Source: an uncultured Thiohalocapsa sp.
GTDB lineage: Bacteria > Pseudomonadota > Gammaproteobacteria > Chromatiales > Chromatiaceae
Length of the DNA stretch: 64,000 nucleotides
Assembly: GCF_913062725.1 (NCBI RefSeq)
Contig: NZ_CAJXWY010000009.1
Span: 17,324-81,323 of the forward strand
Direction of reading: 5' to 3'
Every line of letters begins with the position of its first letter. Positions within the stretch are counted from its first letter, which is position 1. Both the position numbers and the translations under genes were made by a program. Of this stretch, positions 31,946 through 41,990 are shown in pieces. The notes below the pieces were generated by a model, which made no database searches, was not told where the DNA came from, and saw only the letters and a program-made list of their open reading frames with translations.

Positions 31946-33283
31946 TCAGAACTGCGCCTCTTCCGTCGAGCCCGTCAGCGCCGTCACCGAGGACACGCCG
32001 CCCTGAATGGTGGTGGTGACATCGTCGAAGTAGCCGGCGCCCACTTCCTGCTGATGGCTGACGAAGGTGTAGCCCTTGTCGCGGGCATCGAACTCCGGCT
32101 GCTGCACCTTCTCGACGTAGTGCTTCATGCCCTCGCCGCGGGCGTAGTCGTAGGCGAGATCGAACATGTTGAACCACATGTTATGGATGCCGGCGAGGGT
32201 GATGAACTGGTACTTGTAGCCCATGTCCGCCAGCTCGTCCTGGAACTTGGCGATGGTCACGTCATCCAGGTTCTTCTTCCAGTTGAAGGACGGCGAGCAA
32301 TTGTAGGCCAGCAGCTTGTTGGGGTTCTGCTCGAGCACCGCCTGGGCGAACTCCCGCGCAAACCCCAGGTCCGGCGTGCCCGTCTCGCACCACACCAGGT
32401 CGGCGAAGGGTGCGTAGGCCAGCCCCCGGCTGATGGCCTGCTCCAGGCCGTTGTTGACCCGGTAGAAGCCCTCGGCGGTGCGCTCACCGGTGAGGAAGGG
32501 GCGGTCGTTGTCGTCGACGTCGGAGGTGAGCAGATTCGCCGCCTCGGCGTCGGTGCGCGCCAGCACCAGGGTGGGCACACCCATCACGTCCGCGGCCAGA
32601 CGCGCGGCGACCAGCTTCTGCACCGCCTCGGCGGTGGGCACGAGCACCTTGCCGCCCATGTGACCGCACTTCTTCACCGCCGCGAGCTGGTCTTCGAAAT
32701 GCACACCGGCGGCGCCGGCGGCGATCATGTTCTTCATCAGCTCGAACGCGTTCAGCACGCCGCCGAAGCCCGCCTCGGCATCCGCCACGATGGGCAGGAA
32801 ATAGTCGACGTAGCCGGCGTCTCCGGGGCCGATCTCCTTGGACCACTGGATCTCGTCGGCGCGCTTGAAGGCGTTGTTGATGCGCCGAACCATGGTCGGC
32901 ACCGAGTCGTAGGCGTACAGGGACTGGTCCGGGTACATGGTCTCGGAGGTGTTACCGTCCGCGGCCACCTGCCAGCCGGACAGGTAAATGGCCTCGATGC
33001 CCGCCTTCGCCTGCTGCATGGCCTGGCCGCCGGTGATGGCGCCCATGCAGTTGACATAGCCCTTTTTCGCATCGCCGTGGATGAGCCCCCACAGCTTTTC
33101 GGCACCCCTACGGGCGTACGTGTGCTCGGGCTGCACCGAGCCGCGCAGGCGCACCACGTCGGCGGCGCCATAGACGCGCTGCACATCGGTCCAACGGGGG
33201 TTCTCGGCCCAGTCCTGTTCCAGGGCGCGAATCTGATCCTGACGAGAAGGCGTGTTCTGCATGTTGGAAACCTCAGGGTTCAT
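31946..33283 (-). CDS. aceA: Isocitrate lyase
   Basis: A 445-residue enzyme that splits isocitrate to succinate and glyoxylate in the glyoxylate shunt. [13 protein letters not shown] carries the catalytic Cys, and [22 protein letters not shown] and [10 protein letters not shown] are conserved. Length suits the E. coli-type (about 434). Two starts are possible: ATG 33283, and ATG 33262 preceded by TGAGG at good spacing; the shorter would align better with E. coli. It heads the aceA-rraA-aceK cluster; malate synthase is not in the window. Confidence 0.97.
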   Translation of the reverse strand: MNPEVSNMQNTPSRQDQIRALEQDWAENPRWTDVQRVYGAADVVRLRGSVQPEHTYARRGAEKLWGLIHGDAKKGYVNCMGAITGGQAMQQAKAGIEAIYLSGWQVAADGNTSETMYPDQSLYAYDSVPTMVRRINNAFKRADEIQWSKEIGPGDAGYVDYFLPIVADAEAGFGGVLNAFELMKNMIAAGAAGVHFEDQLAAVKKCGHMGGKVLVPTAEAVQKLVAARLAADVMGVPTLVLARTDAEAANLLTSDVDDNDRPFLTGERTAEGFYRVNNGLEQAISRGLAYAPFADLVWCETGTPDLGFAREFAQAVLEQNPNKLLAYNCSPSFNWKKNLDDVTIAKFQDELADMGYKYQFITLAGIHNMWFNMFDLAYDYARGEGMKHYVEKVQQPEFDARDKGYTFVSHQQEVGAGYFDDVTTTIQGGVSSVTALTGSTEEAQF

Positions 33284-33460
33284 GGTTGCCTTGGAGTCCG
33301 TGGTGGTGCGCGGACCCTGCTGCGCGGGCGGTCAGGCACAGGCAACGGGCGTTTCTTGACCGAGTCGCTCGGTCTTGGTGCAGAACACTAAGGCCCTTAC
33401 AAATATTTGAGAAGACAATCAGCTAAATTTTAGCTATTGATTTTTCGCAGACGCAGCAAT
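33284..33460. promoter_or_regulatory. aceA promoter region with two palindromes
   Basis: Upstream of aceA lie two inverted repeats: GACCGAG-TCG-CTCGGTC at 33358-33374 and AGCTAAA-T-TTTAGCT at 33421-33435, separated by an AT-rich stretch. The first has the form of a TetR-family operator. No unambiguous -35/-10 pair could be picked, though the AT-rich block between them is the likely promoter. Confidence 0.45.
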
Positions 33461-33856
33461 TCAGCTGGCGAAGCGGCGCCAAAAGCTGCTGCGCCAGTAA
33501 TAGAGCACCGTGGTGTCGGGCCAGGGATAGGAGTCGGCATAGGCGGTGCCGCGCTGCGGGTGCTCGATGTTGTCCCGCGCCGGGTCCACCGGCCGCCATT
33601 GCGGCTCGCGTGGCTCGCCCTCCAGCGGTGCCCGGGTCTGGCCGCGGTTACGACGCTCGGAGGCGCCATAGTCCTGATAGTTGCGCTGCGCCTTCGTCAG
33701 GCTCACGGTGTTGGCGCTGCCCGGCATCTCTGGAAAGCGCAGCTGCGAGAGGTCGTCCTCCCAGCCGCAGATGGGGCACACCTGATGGGAGCCTGGCAGC
33801 TGGTCGTGCACCAGGTGCCCACAACAAACGCAGGGGAAAAGGTCGATGGGAGTCAT
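33461..33856 (-). CDS. CPCC-family cysteine-rich protein
   Basis: A 131-residue protein with an N-terminal zinc-ribbon-like FPCVCCGHLV ... CPICGWEDD, the CPCC family signature. The remainder is charged and aromatic, with no membrane segment. It is 177 bases upstream of aceA on the same strand. Function unknown. Confidence 0.85.
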   Translation of the reverse strand: MTPIDLFPCVCCGHLVHDQLPGSHQVCPICGWEDDLSQLRFPEMPGSANTVSLTKAQRNYQDYGASERRNRGQTRAPLEGEPREPQWRPVDPARDNIEHPQRGTAYADSYPWPDTTVLYYWRSSFWRRFAS

Positions 33857-34021
33857 TGCAGGCTACGGCCCTCACTGCTTGCACTCCGTCGGACATTGGG
33901 CCCGTTGGCCGGGAATGCGAAGCGGCGGCGACGCTTGATGCGGACGCCGGCGGCACGCAATTGCCGACAGGTTGGCGAGGCTGGCGCCAGCGTCGACCCA
34001 CACAACCAACCGAGAGCCGAC

Positions 34022-34345
34022 ATGAACAGAAAAGCACGTATCGAGCAAGCCCTGACCGGCGCCCTGACCCCAATGCACCTGGAAGTCACGGACGAGAGCC
34101 ACATGCACAATGTGCCGGCAGGCGCCGAGTCCCATTTCAAGGTGCTCGTGGTCAGCGATGCGTTCGCCGGCGACAAGCGCATCGGCCGCCATCGGCGCGT
34201 CAATGCCCTGCTCCGCGAGGAGCTCGACGGTGGCATGCACGCGCTCGCCATCCACGCCTGGACGCCGGACGAGTGGTTCGAGAAGGGTGGCGGTCGGGCG
34301 CCCGAGTCGCCACAGTGCATGGGCGGCGCCAAGACCCAGGGCTGA
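34022..34345 (+). CDS. bolA: BolA family protein
   Basis: A 107-residue BolA protein. HMHNVPAGAESHFKVLVVSDAF and RHRRVNALLREEL are conserved, and HALAIHAWTPDEW closes the fold. BolA proteins partner with monothiol glutaredoxins in Fe-S cluster handling and stress-linked morphology control. No glutaredoxin lies nearby. Single gene, start preceded by CCGAGAGCC. It converges with the AGCS symporter gene. Confidence 0.93.
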   Translation: MNRKARIEQALTGALTPMHLEVTDESHMHNVPAGAESHFKVLVVSDAFAGDKRIGRHRRVNALLREELDGGMHALAIHAWTPDEWFEKGGGRAPESPQCMGGAKTQG

Positions 34346-34441
34346 GCCGGCCTTGGCGCCACCGCGGCCCGGGGCGCCATCCCGGCGCCGCAACGACCCG
34401 AACTGTGCACCGGCGCAGCCGCCGCCGGCGGGCCGTCGGCC

Positions 34442-35800
34442 CTAGGCCGCTGCCCGCTGCGCCTTCTGCGCCGCGAAGAACTCCTTCGAGATCTTGAACA
34501 CCACAGGGCTCAGCAACAGCAGCGCGATGAGGTTCGGAATGGCCATCATGGCGTTCAGGGTGTCCGCGACCAGCCAGACGAAGTCCAGATGCACCATTGC
34601 ACCCAGCGGCAGGGCGGCCACCCACAGCACGCGGAAGGGGATGATGGCGCGCACGCCGAGCAGGTACTCCACGCAGCGCTCGCCGTAGACGCTCCAGCCC
34701 AAAATGGTGGTGTAAGCAAACAACGCGAGCCCCAGCGCCACCACATAAGCGCCGGCGCCTGGCAGCTCATCGCCGAAGGCCATGGCGGACAGCGCCGCAC
34801 CGTTTTCTCCCGACTGCCAGGCACCGGAGATGACGATGACCAGGCCGGTGATGCTGCAGATGATGATGGTATCGATGAAGGTGCCGAGCATGGCGATGGC
34901 GCCCTGGCGCACCGGGCTGTCCGTCTCGGCGGCGGCGTGCGCGATGGGCGCACTGCCGAGGCCCGCCTCGTTGGAGAAGATGCCCCGGGCCACACCCATC
35001 TGAATCGCCAGCATGACCCCGGCACCGGCGAAACCGCCCACCTGTGCCGTCGGCGTGAAGGCGTCCTGCACAATGGTCATGAAGGCCGCCGGCACCTCGC
35101 TGATGTTGAGCCCCAGCACGACGAGACCCGCCAGCAGATACAACATGGCCATGAACGGCACGAGCTTGCCGGCCACCTGGGCGATCCAGCGGATACCGCC
35201 AATGAGCACCAGGCCCACCAGCACGGCGAGTCCCACGCCCGTCATCCACACCGGCACGCCGAACTTGGCATCCAGCGCATCCGCCACCGAGTTGGCCTGG
35301 ACGGTATTGCCGATGCCAAAGCCCGCCAACGCGCCGAAGATGGCGAACAGGGTCGCCAGCCACAGCCAGTGCTTACCGAGCCCGTTGCGGATGTAGTACA
35401 TGGGCCCACCGACGTGGTTGTTGTTCTCGTCCACTTCGCGATAGCGCACGGCGAGCACGGCTTCGGCGTACTTGGTGGCCATGCCCACCAGGGCCGTGAT
35501 CCACATCCAGAACAGCGCGCCGGGACCACCGATGGCGATGGCCGTGCCAACGCCGGCGATGTTGCCCGTGCCGATGGTGGCCGACAGCGATGTCGCCAGC
35601 GCATTGAACGGCGTAATGTCCCCCTGCCCCTGCCGGGCACGCCCGGTCCAGAGCATGCGGAAGCCGAAGCCCAGCTTGCGCAAAGGCAGCAAGCCGAGTC
35701 CAGCGGTGAGGTACAGGCCGGTGCCCAGAATCAGCACCAGCATCGGCGGCCCCCAAACGAGGCCGTTGACGACTCCAATGACTTCGGAAATCTGTTCCAC
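34442..35800 (-). CDS. AGCS-family sodium:alanine/glycine symporter
   Basis: A 452-residue inner-membrane transporter with about 10-11 segments. NALATSLSATIGTGNIAGVGTAIAIGGPGALFW and VGGPMYYIRNGLG are AGCS hallmarks, as is the FSNEAGLGSAPIAHAAAET motif. It imports alanine, glycine or related amino acids with sodium. It starts at GTG 35800. The 5' region carries a strong hairpin at 35892-35921 but nothing resembling a glycine riboswitch. Confidence 0.93.
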   Translation of the reverse strand: MEQISEVIGVVNGLVWGPPMLVLILGTGLYLTAGLGLLPLRKLGFGFRMLWTGRARQGQGDITPFNALATSLSATIGTGNIAGVGTAIAIGGPGALFWMWITALVGMATKYAEAVLAVRYREVDENNNHVGGPMYYIRNGLGKHWLWLATLFAIFGALAGFGIGNTVQANSVADALDAKFGVPVWMTGVGLAVLVGLVLIGGIRWIAQVAGKLVPFMAMLYLLAGLVVLGLNISEVPAAFMTIVQDAFTPTAQVGGFAGAGVMLAIQMGVARGIFSNEAGLGSAPIAHAAAETDSPVRQGAIAMLGTFIDTIIICSITGLVIVISGAWQSGENGAALSAMAFGDELPGAGAYVVALGLALFAYTTILGWSVYGERCVEYLLGVRAIIPFRVLWVAALPLGAMVHLDFVWLVADTLNAMMAIPNLIALLLLSPVVFKISKEFFAAQKAQRAAA

Positions 35801-36362
35801 GCCATGCCCCCTGATACAACGATATTCGACTGTCGCAGACGGTCACCGCGGCCCCCGCCTGCGGTCACAGGCCATTGCGCACATGGCGCTCACGGCATCG
35901 GCAATCGCTCGCCGATGCCGTACTATACATGCCGGCCCCGCCAAGGCCGCAACGCCGCGGGCCGACGGCGTCTGACGCCGCCGCGGGCCGCATTGGACGG
36001 TGTGGACAAGCGGCACCGCTGCCGCGCACCCATGCAAGGCCGGCGCAACGCATCGCCCGCGCACGCCCGCATCCCAGGTCCGGCACAACCGCAAGGGCCG
36101 CGGCCACCGGACGCAGGCGATGCGCCGGCCCTGCGGCCATGTCCACTGCAATGCCGGCCCTATCCCTGTAGACTGCAGCACTGAGGACCGCCCACATGCG
36201 GGCTGGCGTCACCGCCCGAGCGCGGGCGCGCAGACCACTCCGGCCCCGCACCAACGCCCCCGCCCGCCGCAGCCCAATGGCGCGCGGGCATGCCCCGATC
36301 AGTCTAACGTGAATGCCCCCGAGCGCAGCCCCGCCGCCATCGGCGAGCGGGGACGATACAAC
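35801..36362. other. Long divergent intergenic region with an 11-base palindrome
   Basis: About 560 bases between the symporter (minus) and the TonB-like gene (plus), with no convincing gene. It contains the perfect inverted repeat ACGGCATCGGC / GCCGATGCCGT (35892-35902 and 35911-35921), followed on the plus strand by TACTATACAT. The rest is low-complexity GC-rich sequence. Confidence 0.5.
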
Positions 36363-37607
36363 ATGGTCCGCCCAGCGCCCGCCGCGGGCCCGGCTCCGCC
36401 GCGGCGGGCGCCGGGCCCGCGGCGGCTGCCATCGCCACCGCGACGCCGGTCACGTCGCCCGGCGCCGGCGCGCGGGGGCGGCGGCGCACAACGCCGGCGC
36501 CGGGTCTGGTTGTTGGCCGCACTGCTCTCGTGCCTCGTCCATGCTGGCCTGCTGCTCGCGCTGCAACGACTGCAATGGCCGCCGGCCGGCGCGGCTGCGG
36601 CGGGGGCGATGGCCCTGCAGATCATCGGGACCGCAGTCCCAACGGCGACGCCCGGCACGCCGGCGCCGTCGACGACCACGGCGGCAGCCGAGCGGACGGA
36701 CCGCAGCGACACGGCGGCGGCCGCCCCCGCTGCTGCCCCAACGCCCAGGCCCGCGGATGCGGCGGCGGCGATGCATACCCAAACCGCCGCAGAGACCATC
36801 GAGCAACCGCCCGGCGCCCCGGCAGCAGACAAGACGCGCGCCGAGACGCCCGCGAGGGCGGCCACGACGGTGCCGCCGGCGCCATCGGAGACACGGGCAC
36901 GGCCGGCGGCTGCCGCGGCGGCGGCGTCGAGCGCCGCACGCAGACCTGAGCCGGCGCCGGCGAGTCGCCCATCGAAGATACAGCGGTCTGCCGCGTCACA
37001 GCACGACGCCAGCGGGCAGCGCGGCGGCGACAGAGACGCCGGTCCGGAACGCGCAGGGCTCGCGGCATTGGACGCCGAGATCGCCGCCGCAGACGACGAT
37101 GCCAGCGCGCTGACGGGCCTCGCCGCGCTGGACGCCGAGATCGCCGCCGCCCGCAGCCGTGCGGATGCGCAGCGCGAGGCTGCGGCGACTGCGGCGACGC
37201 CAGCACCGCCTCGCCCGCGCGCCGGCGGCGCGGATGCGGTGACACCAACCACAACCGCAGAAGCCCCCGGCGGCGCCAACCGCAGCGCGGCGGCCGCCGG
37301 GTCCGCCGCCCGCGGGCTAGCCGAGCGTCGCTATCTCGCGGCCCTGCGCCGGGCACTGGCACGCGAGCGACACTACCCCCCTACGGCGAGGCGCCGCGGC
37401 CTCGAGGGTACCGCACGCGTGCAATTCACCATCGCCGCCGACGGCGGCTTCAGCGGCATTCGCGTGAGCCACAGCGCCGGCGCCGCGGGCCTGGACGACG
37501 CCGCCGAGCGCACGGTCCGCCGCCTCGCACGCTTCGAGCCCATCCCGGCGGTCATCGGCCGCGAGCAATGGACGGTGCGGGTGCCCATCGTGTTCCGCTT
37601 GAACTGA
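36363..37607 (+). CDS. TonB family protein with long Ala/Pro linker
   Basis: A 414-residue energy-transducing protein. After an Arg/Pro-rich N-terminus, a single membrane segment (VWLLAALLSCLVHAGLLLAL, about 48-67) is followed by a 230-residue Ala/Pro/Thr-rich periplasmic linker and a C-terminal TonB domain: AALRRALARERHYPPTARRRGLEG, VQFTIAADGGF and VRVPIVFRLN. Within the linker GLAALDAEIAAA occurs twice. ATG 36363 is preceded by CGGGGACG. TonB passes proton-motive energy to outer-membrane receptors; no ExbBD or receptor genes are near, so its client is unknown. Confidence 0.87.
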   Translation: MVRPAPAAGPAPPRRAPGPRRLPSPPRRRSRRPAPARGGGGAQRRRRVWLLAALLSCLVHAGLLLALQRLQWPPAGAAAAGAMALQIIGTAVPTATPGTPAPSTTTAAAERTDRSDTAAAAPAAAPTPRPADAAAAMHTQTAAETIEQPPGAPAADKTRAETPARAATTVPPAPSETRARPAAAAAAASSAARRPEPAPASRPSKIQRSAASQHDASGQRGGDRDAGPERAGLAALDAEIAAADDDASALTGLAALDAEIAAARSRADAQREAAATAATPAPPRPRAGGADAVTPTTTAEAPGGANRSAAAAGSAARGLAERRYLAALRRALARERHYPPTARRRGLEGTARVQFTIAADGGFSGIRVSHSAGAAGLDDAAERTVRRLARFEPIPAVIGREQWTVRVPIVFRLN

Positions 37608-37736
37608 GATCGACGTACCGCGCAAGATGGCTGATGGCATGCCGCCGCGGCATTGGCGGCGGCCGCGCCGCGACCCCATTGTCGGCGCACGGAAGCACCA
37701 TCCATGGGCCGATCACCACAACACGAGGACAGCAGC

Positions 37737-38510
37737 ATGGCCATTCCGGACCTCGCACCCATCGAAGACCTGCAACGCGCGCTGAATGCGCATCCGGTCT
37801 ATGCACAGGTCACAGACCTCGCCGACCTGCGGGTGTTCATGTCCCACCACGTCTACGCCGTGTGGGACTTCATGTCGCTGATCAAGTACCTGCAGCGCAC
37901 CGTCGCCCCCACCACCACGCCCTGGATGCCGCCGGCGGATCCGACTGTGGCCTACTTCATCAACCAACTGGTGCTGGAAGAGGAATCCGATGCCCGTGCG
38001 GGCGCGGCGGGCACGGAGTACAGCAGCCATTTCCAACTCTACCTGCGGGCCATGGCGGAAGTGGGCGCCGATGCCGACGCACCGCAGCGCTTCCTCGAGC
38101 GCGTCGGACGCGACGGCCTCGACGCCGCCCTGTACGCCGATACCACACCGATGCCGGCGCGCTACTTCACCGAAACCACATTCTGCTTCATTCGCGAGGA
38201 CAAGCCGCACGCCGCCGCCGCCGCACTGGCCGTAGGCCGCGAGCGCATCATTCCCGACATGTTCCGTCGTTTGCTCGCCGACGCCGGCGTCGGTGCCGAC
38301 GACGCGCCCATCTTCCACTACTATTTGAGCCGCCATGTCCATTTGGACGAGGATTTCCACGGGCCGCTGTCTTTACGGCTGCTGGAACACCTCTGCGGCG
38401 ATGACGACAAGCGCCTGGAAGAAGCCGCCGCCGCCGCCGAAGAGGCGGTCTGCGCGCGTATCCGCTTGTGGGACGGCGTGCTCGAGGCGGTGCGCGCCGC
38501 GCGCGGCTGA
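37737..38510 (+). CDS. DUF3050 family protein
   Basis: A 257-residue protein of the DUF3050 family, related in fold to haem-oxygenase-like helical proteins. Characteristic stretches are FMSHHVYAVWDFMSLIKYLQ, INQLVLEEESD and FHYYLSRHVHLDEDFHG, which place several His and Glu residues where such proteins bind metal or haem. GAGGA lies 7-8 bases before the ATG. Function is unestablished; an oxidase or oxygenase on a small molecule is possible. Confidence 0.88.
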   Translation: MAIPDLAPIEDLQRALNAHPVYAQVTDLADLRVFMSHHVYAVWDFMSLIKYLQRTVAPTTTPWMPPADPTVAYFINQLVLEEESDARAGAAGTEYSSHFQLYLRAMAEVGADADAPQRFLERVGRDGLDAALYADTTPMPARYFTETTFCFIREDKPHAAAAALAVGRERIIPDMFRRLLADAGVGADDAPIFHYYLSRHVHLDEDFHGPLSLRLLEHLCGDDDKRLEEAAAAAEEAVCARIRLWDGVLEAVRAARG

Positions 38511-38728
38511 GACCAGCCAGACACCGGCGCCCCACGACGCGCTCGCGTGACCACCTCGGGCGTGGCGTCATGCAGCCGGGCCAGACAGCCCGACCACCGC
38601 CACTGCGGCCGGGTCATTACCTCACTTGAGCAAGGGTAGAATCCGTCCACCGCAACCCTAATCACCGCGGGGCAATGCGGCGCTGCCGCCGCCGCGCATG
38701 CAAACCATAGCCGTAAAGAGGTATTGCC
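38511..38728. promoter_or_regulatory. Region upstream of dsrC
   Basis: About 220 bases. A TAGAAT at 38637-38642 could be a -10 element, with TCATTA 17 bases upstream as a weak -35. A GAGG ribosome site precedes the dsrC ATG. Confidence 0.3.
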
Positions 38729-39025
38729 ATGGCAGTCAGCGTAGCCGTCGACGGCGAGGGCTTCCTCGTCAACCGCGACGACTGGAACGAAGATCTGGCC
38801 CGGGAGCTCGCCGCAGCGGACGAGTTCGAGATGAACGATCAGGTGATGAACTTCATCCGCGAAGCCCGCGCCATGTACGACAACGACGGCGTGGTGCCAC
38901 CCATCCGCATCTTCGCCAAAAAGCAGGGCGTGAGCACCAAGGAGCTGTACGGTATCTTCAAAAAGGGGCCGATGAAGCTTATCTGTAAATGGGGGGGCCT
39001 GCCCAAACCCACCGGCTGTGTGTGA
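38729..39025 (+). CDS. dsrC: DsrC/TusE family sulfur carrier protein
   Basis: A 98-residue sulfur-relay protein. The C-terminal arm has both cysteines of a true DsrC: Cys86 and the penultimate Cys97, spaced C-x10-C (CKWGGLPKPTGCV), rather than the single Cys of TusE. DsrC carries a sulfur atom as a trisulfide to and from dissimilatory sulfite reductase; TusE does the same in tRNA thiolation. Other core motifs are VNRDDWNEDLA and KKGPMKLICKWGG. No dsrAB or tusBCD genes are visible, so it is an orphan copy in this window. Confidence 0.93.
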   Translation: MAVSVAVDGEGFLVNRDDWNEDLARELAAADEFEMNDQVMNFIREARAMYDNDGVVPPIRIFAKKQGVSTKELYGIFKKGPMKLICKWGGLPKPTGCV

Positions 39026-39080
39026 GCCCACGACGGCACCCGCTACGTTCTCCGGCTTCGGGGCGGCACGCCACCCATCG

Positions 39081-39106
39081 GACCCGGGCGCACCGTTGCC
39101 CGGGTC
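39081..39106 (+). terminator. Hairpin between dsrC and the next gene
   Basis: GACCCGGGC, 8 bases, GCCCGGGTC: a perfect 9-base stem without a T tract. It may slow transcription or stabilise the dsrC transcript end. Confidence 0.4.
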
Positions 39107-39147
39107 GACTACCGTAACAAGACGATCAATCGACGAGGAACCGACCA

Positions 39148-39372
39148 ATGGCAACGGTCTTGAAAACCAAGGGTGATCCACTGTGGAAGCGTACCGCTGA
39201 TCCCGGCTACCGGGTCGGCTGGCGTAGCAAGGCGAAGTTCGAGAAGGGGCATCTCGAGGGCGAAATGACCTACGGCGAGGCCGAAGCCAAGGCCCACGAG
39301 CTCGCCGCCCAGGAGCCGGACAAGACCTTCTACCCCGAGCTCATCATCACCGAGGAAGCGGGCGAGCATTGA
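39148..39372 (+). CDS. Small conserved hypothetical protein downstream of dsrC
   Basis: A 74-residue soluble, charged protein that I cannot assign to a family. It contains LWKRTADPGYRVGW and TYGEAEAKAHELAAQEPDKTFYPELI, with no Cys and no membrane segment. CGAGGAACC precedes the ATG, a good ribosome site. It lies between dsrC and the sensor kinase, whose TTG start overlaps this stop, so it is probably co-transcribed with one or both. Confidence 0.72.
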   Translation: MATVLKTKGDPLWKRTADPGYRVGWRSKAKFEKGHLEGEMTYGEAEAKAHELAAQEPDKTFYPELIITEEAGEH

Positions 39373-41990
39373 GCCCCCGCGTCCGGCCAAGGAGGGCCGT
39401 CGGCGGCCCCGCGCTGCAGTGGCGCCGGCCGCGGCCAGCCGACACCGGCACCCTGCTCACCGTCATTGCCCTGACTCCAGCCGGCGTCGCCGCAGCAACC
39501 CCTGAGACCACAACGGCGCATGGCCTGGCCCTGACAGCCGCCGCGTTGGCGGGGCTCGGCTGCTGGCAGGGGCTGCGCTTACGCCGGCGCTGGCAGGATC
39601 TGCGGGCACGGCTGCAGCGCGCCGAGCAGCGCCTGCAACGTGGCGAGCAGCAATGGCGGGACATCTTCGAGGCGGACCCGGATGCCATCGTGCTGTGCAA
39701 CGCAGCCGGGCGCATCGTGGTGTTGAACCGCACCGCCGAGCAGCTGCTGGGCTACAGCCGTTTCGAGCTGGCACGCAAGCCCGTGGAGGTCCTGGTGCCG
39801 GCGGCGCTGCGCGACGCACATGCGGCCCATCGCAAACACTTCGCAGATGCCCCCCAGGCGCGGCGGATGGGCGCAGGCCGGGAGCTGACGGCGCTGGCGA
39901 AGTCCGGGGAAGTGCTCCCGGTGGAGATCCGCCTGGCGCGGGTCACGCGTAAAGACCGCCCGCATGTGGTGGCGACGATCCGCGACCTGCGTGCCCGCCG
40001 TCAGGCCGAGCAGGCGTTGCACGCCCGCACCCAGGAGCTACAGCGCGCACGCGATCAGGCGCAAGCGGCGAGCCGGGCCAAGTCCGCCTTCCTGGCCAAC
40101 ATGAGCCATGAGCTGCGCACGCCCATCAACGCCATCATCGGCATGACGCACCTGGCCCTCGGCGCCGCGCCGCAGGCGCCGATGCGGGAGTATGTGCGCG
40201 GCGCACACCAGTCCGCCAACGAGCTGCTGGCGATCATCAATAACATCCTCGATCTCTCGCGTCTGGAGGCCGGTCACCTCACCTTGCGGGCCGAGCCCTT
40301 CCGGCTGGAAGAGATGCTGGAGACCCTGGACAATAAGCTCAGGCCCAAAGCCGAGGACAAGGGCCTGACGCTGCACCTCGATGCGCCACCGCCGCTGCCC
40401 GCGGCGCTCATCGGCGATCCGCAGCGGCTCTCACAGATCCTGCTCAACCTGATCAGCAACGCGCTTAAGTTCACCGAGCAGGGCGGGGTGCTGGTGCGCA
40501 TCCGCGCGGCCGCGCAGGGCAGCGGCGCGATCGCACTGCAGTGCTCAGTGAGCGATACGGGCATTGGCCTCGGCGAGCACGCAAGCGACGAGCTCTTCAA
40601 GCCGTTCCATCAAGTCGACGACTCCACCACCCGGCGCTTCGGTGGCACCGGGCTTGGACTCGCCATCTGCAAGCGCCTGACGGCGTTGATGGGCGGCCAT
40701 ATTCGGGTCGAGAGCGAGGCCGGTGTCGGCAGCACCTTCCACTGCGACATGCGCCTCGCACTGCAGCACCCGGCACCACCTGCGCTCCCTGACCCGCTCC
40801 GCGGCGAGGGTGTGGCATTGGTGGACGATGACGCCACCACCGTCTACGGCGCGGCGCGGCGTGAGATCACGCGCCAGGCACCGCCCGATGCATCCCCGCA
40901 CGCCGTCGATCTGCGCGGTACGCGGCGCCATGGCCAAGGGTTGCCCGAGCAGGATTCTGCGGGTGGGAGTGCCCCAGGGGGGCGACGCCGTGTGCCGGCG
41001 ACGCCGCTTGGCGCTGACATGGGCGCCGACATGGGCGTCGAAACGGGCGCCGCGGCGCTGGAGCCCGGCCCCGAACCGGCACAGGCCGGGCGCCCGACGC
41101 CGGCATCGGCGGCACCGCACCCCACGCCCCAGCGACGGGCCATGCTACAGCAGCTCTGTGACGAGTATCAGGATTTTGGCAATGCCTTCGCGCGCGCTGG
41201 CGACAGCGGCCAGTCGGACGCGCCGCTGCGGCTCGCCCACACCCTGAAGGGCGTCGCCGGCAATCTCGGCCTGGTGGCGCTCGCCGCGCGCGCCGGCGAG
41301 CTGGCGGCCGCCTGTCGCCGGCACGCGCCGGCGGCGGCACTGCGGCCGCTGGTGGCAGGCGTCGAGCTACAGCTGGCGCGCTTGGCGGCCTCACTCGAAG
41401 CCGCCCCGGCGCCGCCCGCCCCCGGGCCCGAGTCCGATGCTGAGCTGCCGGCGCTGGATGTGGCCACGGCGAGCCACTGTCGAGCACTGGCGACGCGTTT
41501 ACAAGATCTGCTCGACGGCGGCGATGCCGAGGCGCTGGCGGTGGCCGCAGCGCTCGCCGAGATCCTGGGAGAGGACAGCGCCCTCGGCCGGCGCATCGCA
41601 GACCTGCGCCGCCGGGTGGAGGCCTTCGACTTCGCCCCCGCCGCCGGGCAGCTGCGCGCGCTTACGGACGCCATCGACCGGCTCGCCAGCGCAGACGACG
41701 CCGGGGGCGGCACTGCCGCCGATGCCGCGCCCGCGGATGCGGCCGCACTCATCGAACGTCTGCACACCTTGCTGCAAGCCGACGATACCCGCGCCGCCGA
41801 CGCCGCGGCAGACCTCGCCGCGGCCGTCGCCGGCCATCCCGTAGCCGCCGAAATAGTCGCGCGCGTGCGTCGAGGGATCAGCGAGTTCGACTACACTGCG
41901 GCACGCAAAGCACTTGCAACGCTCAGCTTAGAACGGGCACGGGAGGCCGTCGTTGACCGGGGAACAACCAACCGTGCTGATCGCCGATGA
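39369..41990 (+). CDS. PAS-HisKA-HATPase-HPt sensor kinase with a receiver stub
   Basis: An 873-residue phosphorelay kinase. It has a possible N-terminal membrane segment (about 30-65), a PAS domain ([20 protein letters not shown]), HisKA with His247 in NMSHELRTP, an ATP-binding domain ([28 protein letters not shown]) and a C-terminal HPt with His624 in [10 protein letters not shown]. Where a receiver belongs there is only [14 protein letters not shown] near 480, then a disordered linker, so the receiver seems deleted. The last ~200 residues after HPt are helical and Ala-rich. TTG start overlaps the preceding stop; the next gene encodes a free receiver. Confidence 0.88.
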   Translation: MSPRVRPRRAVGGPALQWRRPRPADTGTLLTVIALTPAGVAAATPETTTAHGLALTAAALAGLGCWQGLRLRRRWQDLRARLQRAEQRLQRGEQQWRDIFEADPDAIVLCNAAGRIVVLNRTAEQLLGYSRFELARKPVEVLVPAALRDAHAAHRKHFADAPQARRMGAGRELTALAKSGEVLPVEIRLARVTRKDRPHVVATIRDLRARRQAEQALHARTQELQRARDQAQAASRAKSAFLANMSHELRTPINAIIGMTHLALGAAPQAPMREYVRGAHQSANELLAIINNILDLSRLEAGHLTLRAEPFRLEEMLETLDNKLRPKAEDKGLTLHLDAPPPLPAALIGDPQRLSQILLNLISNALKFTEQGGVLVRIRAAAQGSGAIALQCSVSDTGIGLGEHASDELFKPFHQVDDSTTRRFGGTGLGLAICKRLTALMGGHIRVESEAGVGSTFHCDMRLALQHPAPPALPDPLRGEGVALVDDDATTVYGAARREITRQAPPDASPHAVDLRGTRRHGQGLPEQDSAGGSAPGGRRRVPATPLGADMGADMGVETGAAALEPGPEPAQAGRPTPASAAPHPTPQRRAMLQQLCDEYQDFGNAFARAGDSGQSDAPLRLAHTLKGVAGNLGLVALAARAGELAAACRRHAPAAALRPLVAGVELQLARLAASLEAAPAPPAPGPESDAELPALDVATASHCRALATRLQDLLDGGDAEALAVAAALAEILGEDSALGRRIADLRRRVEAFDFAPAAGQLRALTDAIDRLASADDAGGGTAADAAPADAAALIERLHTLLQADDTRAADAAADLAAAVAGHPVAAEIVARVRRGISEFDYTAARKALATLSLERAREAVVDRGTTNRADRR

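Noticed and set aside
35801..35960. Glycine riboswitch ahead of the AGCS symporter
   Set aside because: The conserved glycine-riboswitch cores are absent; only a simple palindrome is present.
38729..39025. TusE rather than DsrC
   Set aside because: The second cysteine (Cys86) is present, which TusE proteins lack.
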